In this document: piece by piece, positions 38,844-48,414 of the stretch
Layout of the letters: the number at the start of each line of letters is the position of its first letter
How positions within the stretch are numbered: the first letter of the stretch is position 1
From: a virus
IMG/VR virus record: IMGVR_UViG_3300028024_000007
Span: 1-64,000 of that record
Reading direction: 5' to 3' (one strand)
DNA length: 64,000 bases
The notes under the pieces: model-generated
Told to the model about the DNA's origin: nothing
The model's database searches: none
Seen by the model: the letters and a program-made list of their open reading frames with translations, nothing else
Translations under genes and position numbers: made by a program

Positions 38844-40550
38844 ATGGCATTTGTCCTGCGCCGCGACACCACGCCGACCCTAGCCGAGATCACGGCCGTC
38901 CCTCAGATCGTCATCATCGACGACACCGGCCCGGTCATCTCGATCGGGACCGCCCCCGGCATCTGCGTCTGCATCGGGGAGTTCGTGAAGGGCCCCTTCG
39001 TCCCCACCGAGATCGGATCGTCCGGCGAGCAGGCCGCCCTGTTCGGCGGGACCGTCTACAAGTACTTCAGCCAGTCCTCCGCCGGCATCCAGGACGGCTC
39101 GGCCGACGTGACCCTCTCCTCCATCGGCTACGCGCCGTGGAACGGCAACGGCAACCTGTCGCTGCTGAAGAAGCCATTCCGCCGGCTGGCGCTCCTGCGC
39201 GTCGACCACGAGGCCGTGACGGCGGACGCCGGGACGACCAAGGCCGCGCTCTCGCTGACCGTGACGGTGGCGTCGGTGGACCAGGACGGGTCCAGCAACA
39301 CGAACAAAGACATCGTCCTCCCCGCCGGCGCACGGTTCGGCTCCTCGAGCACGTTCGCCGCGTCGACCCGGGTGTTCGCGCTCTCCGGCGACTACACGAT
39401 CCCCAAGGGGACCGCGCTGACGACGAACGCCGTGACCATCACGGCGCCGTGCTTCCCGATCCGCGTGGTCGAGCCGGTGGTGGCGACGGCCATCGCGGCG
39501 ATCGCCAACGTGCTGGACCCCGCGCTCCCGAACGTGGCGGCCGGGACCACCATCACCGCCGTGAACAACGCGACGGTGCTCTGGCCCCAGGGCGCCGGGA
39601 CGACGCTGGCGGCGCGGCTCGAGGCGCAGTACCTGGCGGCCATCAACAAGACGATCCCCGGCGACGGCGACGTGACCCCGAACATCGTGGTCAACTGGTC
39701 GGCCCGCCGGACCTCGGCGATCCGCGTGGCCCTGGTGGCGAACGCGGTGGCCTGCTCGGAGATGGGCCGCGGGAGGATGGCGGTGGTGGCGGCGGACCCG
39801 GCGGCCGACGGGACGGTGGCCTCGGCCTCCGCCGCGAAGACCGCGGCCATCGGCCTGGCCGGGTCGGACGGCTACGCCCAGCCGGCGGACCGCGCGGTCA
39901 TCACCTTCCCCCACCGGAAGATCACCGTGCCGGACTTCGGGTCGGTGAACGTGACGACCGACTCCTGCTCGGCCATGGCAGCGACCCTCTCGAACATGCC
40001 GGAGGAGCAGAACCCCGGCCAGGCGAACGTCTACATCCAGGACATCACGGAGCTGGAGGACGCGTTCAAGAACAGCCCCCTGGAGAAGACCGACCACGCG
40101 AACCTGATCCGCGCGGGCGTCTGCGCGCTCTACAAGGACCGCGCGACCGGCTGGCAGTGGATGCAGGGCGTGACGGCGGCGAACAGCGCGTCCTACCCGA
40201 CCCGCACCAGCATCAAGCGCCGGCGCATGGCGGACTTCATCCAGGACAGCCTGGCGGAGCAGGCCGCCCCGTACCTCAAGAGCCCCGCGACCACCGACCG
40301 GGTGGACGCCCTGGTGGCCGAGAACATCGCGTTCCTCGAGCTCCTGCTGGCGACGGCGACGCCGTCGGCGCAGCGGATCGCCGAGTACAAGGTCGACCCC
40401 GACGGCGGGAACACGAGCGCCCTCATCGCGCTCGGGATCCGCACCATCCTGGTCTACGTCCGCATCCTGCCGACGAACGACTACATCGTCTACCGGACCC
40501 AGATCGGGGAGACGGTCGTCATCCCGGTCACCGTCCAGGCCGCCGCCTGA
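38844..40550 (+). CDS. contractile tail sheath protein
   Basis: A 568-residue sheath protein, the marker of a contractile tail. The N-terminus has GTAPGICVCIGEFVKGPF-type strand-turn, with a variable middle domain (residues 120-300), and the conserved C-terminal part shows RTSIKRRRMADFIQDSLAEQ, followed by helices and a final strand (YVRILPTNDYIVYRTQIGE). Good promoter and ribosome site. The tube gene follows 23 bases later, as in other myoviruses. Confidence 0.85.
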   Translation: MAFVLRRDTTPTLAEITAVPQIVIIDDTGPVISIGTAPGICVCIGEFVKGPFVPTEIGSSGEQAALFGGTVYKYFSQSSAGIQDGSADVTLSSIGYAPWNGNGNLSLLKKPFRRLALLRVDHEAVTADAGTTKAALSLTVTVASVDQDGSSNTNKDIVLPAGARFGSSSTFAASTRVFALSGDYTIPKGTALTTNAVTITAPCFPIRVVEPVVATAIAAIANVLDPALPNVAAGTTITAVNNATVLWPQGAGTTLAARLEAQYLAAINKTIPGDGDVTPNIVVNWSARRTSAIRVALVANAVACSEMGRGRMAVVAADPAADGTVASASAAKTAAIGLAGSDGYAQPADRAVITFPHRKITVPDFGSVNVTTDSCSAMAATLSNMPEEQNPGQANVYIQDITELEDAFKNSPLEKTDHANLIRAGVCALYKDRATGWQWMQGVTAANSASYPTRTSIKRRRMADFIQDSLAEQAAPYLKSPATTDRVDALVAENIAFLELLLATATPSAQRIAEYKVDPDGGNTSALIALGIRTILVYVRILPTNDYIVYRTQIGETVVIPVTVQAAA

Positions 40551-40573
40551 TTTCAAAAGAGAGGAGCTGAGCA

Positions 40574-41017
40574 GTGGCTGACGAACTGAGGGTCAAGGGG
40601 CAGGAGATGCAGATCCGCCTCACCAAGGGCGGGGAGCTCCTCCGGACCATCACCGCCATCGAGAGCCTGACGCTCACCCTGAAGGTGGACATCATCCGCA
40701 AGGGGTACCAGGGCGAGACCATCGACCGGCGCGACGACATCTACCGCGGCGTCGGCGTGGAGATCGCGATCGACGCCGAGTCGCCGGACGTGATCGACCT
40801 GCTGACGGCCATCCGCGACCGGGCGGCCCGCCGCACGGCCAACGCGAACGTCCAGATCAACCTGACGTTCAGCATCAACTTCCTCCAGAAGCGCGCCCGC
40901 ATCACGGTCCCGGACCTGATGTTCCAGGACCCGAGCCTCACCAGCTCGGGCCGCGACGCGTACATCTCCCTGCGGCTCTCCGGCGAGGGGCAAGACTTCA
41001 TCCCCATCGGGCAGTAG
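40574..41017 (+). CDS. tail tube protein
   Basis: A 147-residue protein of the right size and place for the myovirus tail tube, with strand-rich pattern (KGQEMQIRLTKGGELLRTIT, ESLTLTLKVDIIRKGYQGE, VQINLTFSINFLQKRARITV). GTG start behind GAGGAGC. Polymerises inside the sheath. Confidence 0.75.
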   Translation: MADELRVKGQEMQIRLTKGGELLRTITAIESLTLTLKVDIIRKGYQGETIDRRDDIYRGVGVEIAIDAESPDVIDLLTAIRDRAARRTANANVQINLTFSINFLQKRARITVPDLMFQDPSLTSSGRDAYISLRLSGEGQDFIPIGQ

Positions 41018-41067
41018 CATCGGAGCCCTGGTCCCCATCCCGGGCGACCTGAAAGGGGCACGAGAAG

Positions 41068-41448
41068 ATGAGCGACCGAGGGAGTCTGGAACCGAAGCTT
41101 CTGGCGAGGCCGGTGCTGTCAGCGACGATCCCGGAGGCGGCGCGCGCCTTCCCGGACACGGACGTGAAGACGTTCAAGATGCGCGCGCCGACCCTGCAGA
41201 ACGAGATCGACGCCGCCCGGGCGGCCGCGCTCCAGGGGGGGACGGACGTCTCCCTGAAGGCGGAGGTCATCCGCCGGTGCGTGTTCGAGATCAACGGGGT
41301 CGAGGTGAAGGACTTCGACTGGCTCGAGGGCCAGAGCCAGCAGGTCCGGATGTTCCTCGACCTCGCCATGGCCAAGCTCACCAGCACCGGCCTCGGCAAG
41401 GAGGAGACGGACGCTTTTTTAGCCGGGATGTCGATCGGAATCGGGTGA
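41068..41448 (+). CDS. tail assembly chaperone, short form
   Basis: A 126-residue protein between tube and tape measure. It is the unshifted product of a tail-chaperone pair; codons 117-118 (TTT TTA) are in a T TTT TTA slippery site where a fraction of ribosomes shift to the -1 frame. Chaperones of this type coat the tape measure during tail assembly. The C-terminal region is helical (VRMFLDLAMAKLTS). Confidence 0.75.
   Translation: MSDRGSLEPKLLARPVLSATIPEAARAFPDTDVKTFKMRAPTLQNEIDAARAAALQGGTDVSLKAEVIRRCVFEINGVEVKDFDWLEGQSQQVRMFLDLAMAKLTSTGLGKEETDAFLAGMSIGIG
41415..41421 (+). promoter_or_regulatory. -1 programmed frameshift site
   Basis: T TTT TTA in the zero frame (GCT TTT TTA), the ideal X XXY YYZ heptamer, 27 bases before the zero-frame stop. 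The -1 frame is open through it and continues to 41621. Confidence 0.75.
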
Positions 41449-41621
41449 CCGTGGAGAGGTTCGACGCGACCCGGTTCGAGCGCGACTGCTTCAACCGGAT
41501 CGCGTACATCTGCCGCTACGCCCACGTCCCCATGGTCGAGGTCCTGTCCCTGACCCGCCGCGACGCCGACCTCCTGCAGCGCGCCCTGTCCGGCATCGTC
41601 CAGGAGGAGAACGGGAAGTAA
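41421..41621 (+). CDS. tail assembly chaperone, frameshift extension
   Basis: A 66-residue -1-frame extension (SRDVDRNRVTVERFDATRF onward), joined to the first 118 codons of the 41068 gene to give about 184 residues. Its sequence is well formed (FNRIAYICRYAHVPMVEVLS) and GC3-rich. GTG 41445 could also start it alone in a GTGA overlap, but the frameshift layout is the rule in tailed phages. Confidence 0.7.
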   Translation, partial: SRDVDRNRVTVERFDATRFERDCFNRIAYICRYAHVPMVEVLSLTRRDADLLQRALSGIVQEENGK

Positions 41622-41622
41622 C

Positions 41623-43362
41623 ATGGGCGAGCACGAGACGAGGGAAGTCAGGACCGAGTTCACCGCGGAGGACAAGGGCCTCCGCGGGCAGCTCTCCCAG
41701 ATCTCCGGAGCGTTCGCCCACGCCGGCCACCAGACCGAGGGACTGCGCGACCGGATCCGCGACTTCCGCAAGGAGCAGGGACTGACGACGGTCGCCGTCC
41801 TGGGCCTGGGCTACGGGATCGGGTCGGTGTTCGAGCGCATCAAGGAGGAGAACGCCGAGTTCGGCCGCGCGACGAAGGGCATCGCCGGCGTCCTGTCCGG
41901 CGCGCTGAAGTTCGACGAGGGGACCACCGAGGTGAACCGCTACACGCGGTCCCTGGCCCTGGCCAAGGATGTCACGGAGGAGCTCGAGCACACGGCCGGC
42001 CGGTTCAACCTCCAGTTCACCGACGTCGCTGAGGTCTACAAGAAGACCGCGCTCGCCGCCGGTAGCATGGGCCTCTCCCAGAAGCAGGTCATGGAGCTGA
42101 CGGAGAAGACGTCGGCATCCGCGGCCCGGTTCCAGATCCAGGGCGGCGACGCCGTCAACACCGTGGTCCGGGCCCTCCGGACGGGCGGCGTCCGCGGCAC
42201 GGACGAGTTCTCCATCTCCCTGGACCGCCTCCTGAAGCGCATGGGGAACCTGAAGAAGATGAACCAGGAGCAGCGCTTCGGCGCCATCCAGAAGGCGCTC
42301 GGTGGGTCGGTGGAGATCGCCGACGTCATGGCCGGTGGGATCGGCGGCGCCGTCAGCCGGGCCCGGATGGTGATCGGTGAGACGCTCCGCGACCTGACGT
42401 CCCCCGTGTTCAAGGAGGTCGCCACCCGCCTCGAGTCCTGGGTGAAGCACCTGCGCGAGGCACGCGCCGGGGCGAAGCCACTGATCGACGAGTTCTCCGG
42501 GAAGCTCCTGTCCGCGTTCAAGACGCTCGCCGACATCACGTCCACGCTCAAGGAGCACTGGATGTCGATCGGCGCGGTGGTCGCCGGGATGAAGGTCGGC
42601 GGCCTCCTGACCGGCATCGCCGGGGCGCTCGGGAGCGCCGGCGGCGCGCTCGGCGGCGGCGGCCCCCTGGGCTACCTGGGGGGCAAGCTCGGCGGGCTGG
42701 GGGGGATCGCCGGGTCCCTCGGCGCGCTGGCCCCGGCGCTGGGTGGGATCGTGACGGCGGCCGCCCTGGCGTCCATCGCCCTGAAGGGCGTCTACGACGA
42801 GTGGCAGGGGCGGAAGAAGCAGGCCGCCGACCTCGGCGGGTTCTTCTCCGAGATGGGGAAGGTCGCCGAAACGCAGCAGTACATGCAGAAGCACCTCGGT
42901 CTGTCCTCCGACCAGGCGCAGGCGGGGAAGGACTTCGCCGCGACGCACGCGGCGGCGGCGGCGGAGATCTTGAAGGCCAAGGGCCTGTTCGAGAACGGCG
43001 CCCTGGCGGTGGAGAAGTTCAACGGCGTGGTCGACTCGATGAGCGACGACGTCCGGAAGAAGTTCGCCGAGTCCCTGGGGCTGAAGGGCCTGGGCGACGT
43101 GTCGAGCGGGATGCTCGGTGCGGCCGCGACCGAGCTGTTCCAGAAGACCTACAAGCCGGTCGTGGCTGGCGCCGGCGCGGACGACGCGAACCGGAAGTTC
43201 GCGAAGCAGGTGGTGAACAACAACTTCACGGGCGGCATCCACGTCACCTGGAAGAACGAGGAGACGGACCCCGACCGGGTGTTCGTCCGGTTCATCGACC
43301 ACATCGAGAACTACACCAGCCGCCGGACCCAAGCGGTGACGGCGGACCCGCTGTCGGAGTAG
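41623..43362 (+). CDS. tape measure protein
   Basis: A 579-residue tape measure that sets tail length. Helical N-terminal half (FTAEDKGLRGQLSQISGAFA, MELTEKTSASAARFQIQ), a hydrophobic Gly/Ala/Leu middle around residues 310-390 that could span a membrane (GAVVAGMKVGGLLTGIAGAL), and a helical end. It follows the frameshift chaperones by 1 base. The length points to a fairly short contractile tail. Confidence 0.85.
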   Translation: MGEHETREVRTEFTAEDKGLRGQLSQISGAFAHAGHQTEGLRDRIRDFRKEQGLTTVAVLGLGYGIGSVFERIKEENAEFGRATKGIAGVLSGALKFDEGTTEVNRYTRSLALAKDVTEELEHTAGRFNLQFTDVAEVYKKTALAAGSMGLSQKQVMELTEKTSASAARFQIQGGDAVNTVVRALRTGGVRGTDEFSISLDRLLKRMGNLKKMNQEQRFGAIQKALGGSVEIADVMAGGIGGAVSRARMVIGETLRDLTSPVFKEVATRLESWVKHLREARAGAKPLIDEFSGKLLSAFKTLADITSTLKEHWMSIGAVVAGMKVGGLLTGIAGALGSAGGALGGGGPLGYLGGKLGGLGGIAGSLGALAPALGGIVTAAALASIALKGVYDEWQGRKKQAADLGGFFSEMGKVAETQQYMQKHLGLSSDQAQAGKDFAATHAAAAAEILKAKGLFENGALAVEKFNGVVDSMSDDVRKKFAESLGLKGLGDVSSGMLGAAATELFQKTYKPVVAGAGADDANRKFAKQVVNNNFTGGIHVTWKNEETDPDRVFVRFIDHIENYTSRRTQAVTADPLSE

Positions 43363-43365
43363 TCT
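43336..43365 (+). promoter_or_regulatory. promoter, leaderless type
   Basis: GTGACG, 18 bases, TAGTCT, then 7 bases to ATG 43373. The TAG is also the tape measure stop. Confidence 0.5.
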
Positions 43366-43372
43366 GGGCAGC

Positions 43373-44554
43373 ATGCCCGGCGCAGAGCTCGACTCGCAGG
43401 CAGGCGCCTTCCAGATCCGCGTCCTGGAGGGCGAGCTGTCAGTGGCCCAGCTCCAGCCCGGGGAGACGGCCGGCGTCATCAAGCTCTCCGGGCGGGCCGG
43501 CCCGCTCCAGGGGCTGGTCTACGAGGGGAGCCACCGGGTCAAGACGACCTACTACCCCGGCAACCAGAACGGCTCCCAGCAGGCGCTCGGCGCCACGGAC
43601 AAGCCCATGGTGGTGGCGGGCGAGTGGAACGACCGGTTCCTGGGCGACGGCGCGGCCATGGGGCTGATGAACCTCCTCGACGACGTGCGGGCGCGCGGCG
43701 TGTCGGTGGAGGTCTCCTGGGGCGGGGCCATCTCCGGCTCGAGCGCGACGGGGTCGGCGCTGGTGCGGGTGGGCGTCATCACGAACGCGAAGTTCAGCCC
43801 GGTCCGGGTCCAGGACGTCCCCTGGGAGCTGACGTTCGAGTGGCGCGGCCGCGGGACGCCGACGGCGCCCGCCATCACGGCGACCCCGAAGCTCAACCCG
43901 CGCCAGGACGTGGCCGACGCCACGGACGACCTGGAGATGTCCTCGGCCATGTGGACGGCCTACTCGCAGGGCCCGGTGAGCCAGGTGGGGTTCTCCCAGC
44001 TGGTGGAGCAGGTGATGGCGAACGCCCAGGACTCGATCGAGACGGCGGTGGCGGCGCTGCAGAGCGGCCAGTCGGCCATCCAGGCGGCGACCGTGATCCC
44101 CACGCAGGCGGCGCTCCGGATGATCGGGGCGGCCGAGGACGCGGTGGCGTCGGTGAGGCTCATGGAGCGGACGCTGCTCGAGACGCCCCTCCTACTGGTG
44201 GAGGTGCGCGACAGCGCGCTCGACCTCCTGCGCGTGACGGACGACGTGTTCACGCAACTGCTGCAGCACGGCCAGTCGAAGGAGACCTGCCTGCGCGTGC
44301 GGGACGGCGTGGTCGACCTGGTCGAGCCGGACGTGGTGGCGGCGGTGGACGCGCCGGCGGGGACGTCCTACCGCGACCTGGCGCTCCGCTACTACGGCGA
44401 CCCGGACCTCGGGTGGGCGATCGCGCAGTTCAACGACGCGGACGGGATGTCCGTCCCATCGCAGCCGGACGGGCCCGGGGACACGCCCCCCCGCCCGACG
44501 TACATCCCCCGCGTGCAGCCCGGCGCGACGTCGGACCTGCGGGCCCAGTGCTGA
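43373..44554 (+). CDS. baseplate/tail protein with C-terminal LysM-like segment
   Basis: A 393-residue protein after the tape measure. The N-terminal 175 residues are beta-rich; a helical middle follows (residues 195-290); residues about 330-370 resemble LysM (AGTSYRDLALRYYGDPDLGW then AIAQFND). Similar proteins link tube and hub in contractile tails. A leaderless-type promoter precedes it. Confidence 0.65.
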   Translation: MPGAELDSQAGAFQIRVLEGELSVAQLQPGETAGVIKLSGRAGPLQGLVYEGSHRVKTTYYPGNQNGSQQALGATDKPMVVAGEWNDRFLGDGAAMGLMNLLDDVRARGVSVEVSWGGAISGSSATGSALVRVGVITNAKFSPVRVQDVPWELTFEWRGRGTPTAPAITATPKLNPRQDVADATDDLEMSSAMWTAYSQGPVSQVGFSQLVEQVMANAQDSIETAVAALQSGQSAIQAATVIPTQAALRMIGAAEDAVASVRLMERTLLETPLLLVEVRDSALDLLRVTDDVFTQLLQHGQSKETCLRVRDGVVDLVEPDVVAAVDAPAGTSYRDLALRYYGDPDLGWAIAQFNDADGMSVPSQPDGPGDTPPRPTYIPRVQPGATSDLRAQC

Positions 44555-44561
44555 GGTCGGA

Positions 44562-46730
44562 GTGGGGCTGACCGACGCGACCGCCCCGGTGGGCCTGGCG
44601 ACCGACCAGGCCGCGCGCCAGGGCGTGAAGTACGTCTACCGGCCGGCGCTGGTGGCGCGCCTGACGATCCGGCTGGAGGACTTCGGCAACGACGACGGTC
44701 CGATCGCGCTGCAGGAGGGGGCGCCCCCGAAGTCCAAGGCGGCGCGCGCGGCGGTCGCGGCCTCGTTCGCGGCCGGGCTCCAGGCGATCCGCCGCGCCTC
44801 GGGCGACGCGGACATCCGCGCGGACGCCGAGGCGATCCGGACGCGGAAGCGGGCGGCGGCCGGCCGGTCGGACCGGATGGGGGCGGCGGACGCGGCGGCG
44901 CCGCTCAACGTCCCCGGCGACGACCTGACGATCCAGGTGGCGGTGGTACCGATCGGCCTGTCGCTCGAGCTGCAGGGGTTCAAGACGGCGGACCACCTGT
45001 CGATCCAGATCCCCCTCGGCGACTTCCCCGTGGTTCCGGACATCGTCCGGGCCGTCCTGGTGGAGGTGTTCTTCGGGACGGTGGCGGCCGACGACTACAC
45101 CGACCCGACCCGGTGGATCCCCCAGCTGTTCCACACGGCGCCGGTGTTCCGCGGCTACGCGGAGGAGGAGGACATCGAGGCGTCCGACTCCGACCTCCAG
45201 CTGACGATCGACGCGCACAGCCTGGAGAAGCGCCTGATGGAGGCGAAGTTCGACCCGTTCGCCAAGGAGCGCCGGGTGGCGGCCGGCGGAGAGGACCTGG
45301 CCGACTACGTCCGGAAGATCCTGGCGGTGGTCCCCGAGTTCAACGGCAGCCTGGGGAGCGCCATCGGCGTCCGGTACTTCCCGAACGTCGACCCGGCCAA
45401 GGCGCCCCGGATCGACGGGAAGCGCCTGAAGCGGTCGCTCCAGAGCGCCCAGTCGCGCGCGGCCGCCGGCGGCGCCGTCCAGGGGGGGCTGCCCCCGGGC
45501 ATGGACCCCGGCGCCGACCCGGGCGGCGGGACGCCCGCCGGCGTGGGCTACCCGACCCCGGCCCCGACCACGGAGATCACGGTGTGGGACCTGGTCACGC
45601 GCGCCTGCCTGCTCTCCGGGATGATCCCGATCTACGACCCGTCGATCGTGGTCACGGAGCCCGACGGGTCGGTCAACCCGATCGGCGCGAACAGCATCCT
45701 GATCGTCCCGCCGCAGAACATCAAGGAGACACCCCAGGGCGGCCTCACGATCCCCGGCGGACCGGCCGACGGGTTCTCCCGCCAGGTGACGCTCGGCGGG
45801 ACGAGCGAGGTCACGACCCAGGTGCGGCTGCTCGTGTGGGGGAAGAACCTGCGCAAGTACAAGATGGGCAGGAAGTACGGGCGCAACAGCCGCGTCCCGC
45901 GCGTCCGGGTCATCTGCCACAACCCCGACGGCCGCCCCGGGGAGCGGACGCTCGAGGCCGTGTTCCCCAAGACGCCGCGCGCCACCGCCGTCAGCGCGGC
46001 CGGGACGGGCGCCGCCGGCGCCGCGCAGGGGCACCAGCCGATCGAGGAGGAGGTGGTCCGGGTGGTCCGAGAGATCCGCTCGAAGGAGGACCTGGAGCGG
46101 ATCGCGGTCGCGCTCTACCACCTCATCAGCCAGCACGAGGTCACCGCGACCATCGAGACGGACGAGCTGTCGAGCTACATCGACCCCACCCGGCCCGAGA
46201 GCCACAACGAGAATCCCGACCTGCTCCGGCTCCGCCCGGGGGCGTGCGTCCGCGTCATGGTGGCGCGCTCGGTCGAGGACCCGGCCTCGGGCGACGTCGC
46301 CACGGACGGGCTCTCCCAGCTCATGGACCGGCGGAGCAACCCGGCGTTCCTCCGCAAGGCGCTTCTCGACAACCCGAACAGCCAGGCCTACATCGCCGCC
46401 GGCCAGCGCCCGGCCCTCGAGCGGGCCCTGGCCCGGATCGACGCCGCCTACCAGACCGCCAAGCTGACCGACTGGTTCTACGTCCGCTCCGTGTGCTACC
46501 GGTGGAGCGCGGACGAGGGGTTCCAGCTCACGATCGAGCTCGCCGGGTACCAGGAGGCCAGGAACAACCCCGCGTCGCTCTCAGCGCAGGACAAGGCGTC
46601 TGACGACCACTACAAGGCGAGGGTCAGCGGCAAGAAGCCGGACGCCCGCGCGGCCGCCCTGGAGGCGAACAAGGACCAGGTCCTCCTCCGCCTGGCCCAG
46701 GCCGCCGTCCGGCGGGGTGGCACGCCGTGA
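44562..46730 (+). CDS. baseplate hub protein
   Basis: A 722-residue protein in the position of the hub (gp27/gpD-like). Beta-rich domains with long linkers; residues 310-340 are a Gly/Pro-rich insertion (GGLPPGMDPGADPGGG), and the C-terminal part has hub-like strands (SVCYRWSADEGFQLTIELAG). GTG start. Its stop overlaps the spike gene. Confidence 0.65.
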   Translation: MGLTDATAPVGLATDQAARQGVKYVYRPALVARLTIRLEDFGNDDGPIALQEGAPPKSKAARAAVAASFAAGLQAIRRASGDADIRADAEAIRTRKRAAAGRSDRMGAADAAAPLNVPGDDLTIQVAVVPIGLSLELQGFKTADHLSIQIPLGDFPVVPDIVRAVLVEVFFGTVAADDYTDPTRWIPQLFHTAPVFRGYAEEEDIEASDSDLQLTIDAHSLEKRLMEAKFDPFAKERRVAAGGEDLADYVRKILAVVPEFNGSLGSAIGVRYFPNVDPAKAPRIDGKRLKRSLQSAQSRAAAGGAVQGGLPPGMDPGADPGGGTPAGVGYPTPAPTTEITVWDLVTRACLLSGMIPIYDPSIVVTEPDGSVNPIGANSILIVPPQNIKETPQGGLTIPGGPADGFSRQVTLGGTSEVTTQVRLLVWGKNLRKYKMGRKYGRNSRVPRVRVICHNPDGRPGERTLEAVFPKTPRATAVSAAGTGAAGAAQGHQPIEEEVVRVVREIRSKEDLERIAVALYHLISQHEVTATIETDELSSYIDPTRPESHNENPDLLRLRPGACVRVMVARSVEDPASGDVATDGLSQLMDRRSNPAFLRKALLDNPNSQAYIAAGQRPALERALARIDAAYQTAKLTDWFYVRSVCYRWSADEGFQLTIELAGYQEARNNPASLSAQDKASDDHYKARVSGKKPDARAAALEANKDQVLLRLAQAAVRRGGTP

Positions 46731-47512
46731 GGGCCCGGTCCATCCCGGCCCGCCGCGCCCTGGACATGACGCGGTTCGCGGAGGGGCTCCGGTCCGCCGG
46801 GCTCGACCTGCGCCACTGGGTCAGCTACGCGACCGTGGCGGTGGTGGACGACGCCACCGGCAAGCCCGACTTCACGAACCGGAACGCCGTCGTCGTCACC
46901 CCGAGCGGCGCCGAGGTGGACCTGGTACTCGAGCCCAGCATGCACCCGGTGACGGCGCGCTGGGGCTGGGGCGGCGGCCGGGCCCACTTCCACTGCCCGC
47001 TCGAGCCGGGGGACCAGGTGATCGTCGGGTTCCCGGACGGCGACGTGTCGATGGTCCCCCAGGTCCTGGCCGCCGTGACCGGCGCCTCGGCGCCCATGCC
47101 GGTGGGGGACGACGGGCTCCCCCTGTTCAAGAACGACCGGGTCCTGCTCCACGCGCGCGGCGTCCCGGTCGAGATCGTGACGGACGGCGGGTCGCGCGTC
47201 CTGCTCGAGGCCGGCGGCGCCGTCCAGGTTGAGAACAAGAACGGGACGGTCCGGATCGATCCGGACGGGACGGTCCGCCTGCACGGCGCCGGCGCCCAGG
47301 AGGCGTTCCTGAAGGGCTCCACCTACCGCCAGGCGGAGGCCCAGCTGAACGGTGAGGGTACCGGCCTGGCGGGGGCCTTCGCCGCGCTCCAGGCGGCTGC
47401 CGTGGGCCCGCTGGCGGCCCTGCAGCCCGGGTTCGCCACCGCCCACGCCGCGCTCCTCGCGTTCGAGGCGCAGGCCTCCCAGTTCTTGTCGAGCGCAATC
47501 AAAGGCGAGTAG
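46727..47512 (+). CDS. baseplate spike / OB-fold protein (gpV/gp45-like)
   Basis: A 261-residue spike-type protein. Residues 30-115 fit the OB domain of gp45/gpV spikes (WVSYATVAVVDDATGKPDFT, PLEPGDQVIVGFPDGD), and residues 140-205 have short beta repeats (RVLLEAGGAVQVENKNGTVR, IDPDGTVRLHG) forming the needle shaft. The end is helical, and I see no clear metal-binding apex motif. Starts in a GTGA overlap. Confidence 0.7.
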   Translation: MRARSIPARRALDMTRFAEGLRSAGLDLRHWVSYATVAVVDDATGKPDFTNRNAVVVTPSGAEVDLVLEPSMHPVTARWGWGGGRAHFHCPLEPGDQVIVGFPDGDVSMVPQVLAAVTGASAPMPVGDDGLPLFKNDRVLLHARGVPVEIVTDGGSRVLLEAGGAVQVENKNGTVRIDPDGTVRLHGAGAQEAFLKGSTYRQAEAQLNGEGTGLAGAFAALQAAAVGPLAALQPGFATAHAALLAFEAQASQFLSSAIKGE

Positions 47513-47515
47513 TCT
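47486..47515 (+). promoter_or_regulatory. promoter, leaderless type
   Basis: TTGTCG, 18 bases, TAGTCT, then 6 bases to GTG 47522. The TAG is also the stop of the spike gene. Confidence 0.5.
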
Positions 47516-47521
47516 CGGGCC

Positions 47522-48385
47522 GTGGCCCTGAAGTCAGCCGGATACGGTCGCGAGGCGTACGGTGACCCGTTCGGGGGCGGCGGCCCGATCAGCGTCGTCC
47601 GGGCGCTGGCGGTGGCGGGCCAGGTCGTCCGGGTGACGTTCTCCGAGGAGCCGCTCCACCGGACCCCCGCGGGCGCGCGCGACGCGCTCAACGTCGCGAA
47701 CTACGTGTTCTCCGTGGTCGACGGCCAGGCCACCGCGCCGGCGGCGGTCGGGGTGAGCCGCGACCTGGTGGTGGGCCCGGCCTACGGCGTGGGCAACGGG
47801 ACCGACGCCGGGGACGAGCGGGCCCTCGACGTCCACGTGGACCGGCAACTGGTCGTGGGGATCCGCTACCGGGTGTTCGTAAAGAACGTCGACAGTCTGG
47901 TCGGCGGGGAGATCGGCGCGCCGTACACCGCCGACTTCAGCGGTGTCACGCTCCTCCAGGAGACCCAGCGCCCCCAGCGGCGCCAGGACCTGACCGACTT
48001 CCTGAGCGTCCAGGGCCACTGGGTGATCGACGACGGCGGCGACGTCGTCCCCGAACCGCCCCAGGTCGACGCACCCGACGTCGGCATCCGGAAGCGGGTC
48101 CTGCGGCGCCTCGGGACCAGCCGCGGGGCGTTCTCGTTCCTCTCCGGGTACGGCCTGCGCATCCCGCTGAAGGGCGTGGCCACGACCGCCAAGATGTCCG
48201 AGCTCCGGGACGAGGCCGGCCCCCAGCTCCGCCGCGAGCCGGAGGCGCAGGACGTCTCCGTCTCGGTCTCCGTGAGCGGCCTGGGCGTGACCACGGTGGA
48301 CGCCCGGATCAAGACCAGGAAGACCGGGGTCGTCCCCGTGAAGCTCGCCGTCGACCAGGCGGGACAGGTGGTGTCCGTTGGGTGA
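47522..48385 (+). CDS. baseplate protein with gp25/W-like C-terminus
   Basis: A 287-residue protein before baseplate J. The N-terminal 140 residues look like an Ig-like domain (VRVTFSEEPLHRT, ANYVFSVVDG). The C-terminal 95 residues (FSFLSGYGLRIPLKGVA, LRDEAGPQLRREPEAQDVSV) follow the gp25/gpW wedge pattern, which lacks such a domain in P2 and Mu. If right, this is a fused sheath-initiator. Confidence 0.55.
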   Translation: MALKSAGYGREAYGDPFGGGGPISVVRALAVAGQVVRVTFSEEPLHRTPAGARDALNVANYVFSVVDGQATAPAAVGVSRDLVVGPAYGVGNGTDAGDERALDVHVDRQLVVGIRYRVFVKNVDSLVGGEIGAPYTADFSGVTLLQETQRPQRRQDLTDFLSVQGHWVIDDGGDVVPEPPQVDAPDVGIRKRVLRRLGTSRGAFSFLSGYGLRIPLKGVATTAKMSELRDEAGPQLRREPEAQDVSVSVSVSGLGVTTVDARIKTRKTGVVPVKLAVDQAGQVVSVG

Positions 48386-48414
48386 CCTGCACGTAACGAA
48401 GGGAGGGTAGGCAA

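Noticed and set aside
38880-40556. Minus-strand open frame opposite the sheath gene
   Set aside because: Shadow frame of a clear sheath protein, low-complexity product.
41491-43482. Minus-strand open frame opposite the tape measure
   Set aside because: Shadow of a GC-rich coding strand with no recognisable protein.
47522-48385. Pure gp25-like protein
   Set aside because: The N-terminal Ig-like 140 residues do not fit; kept as a fused protein with moderate confidence.
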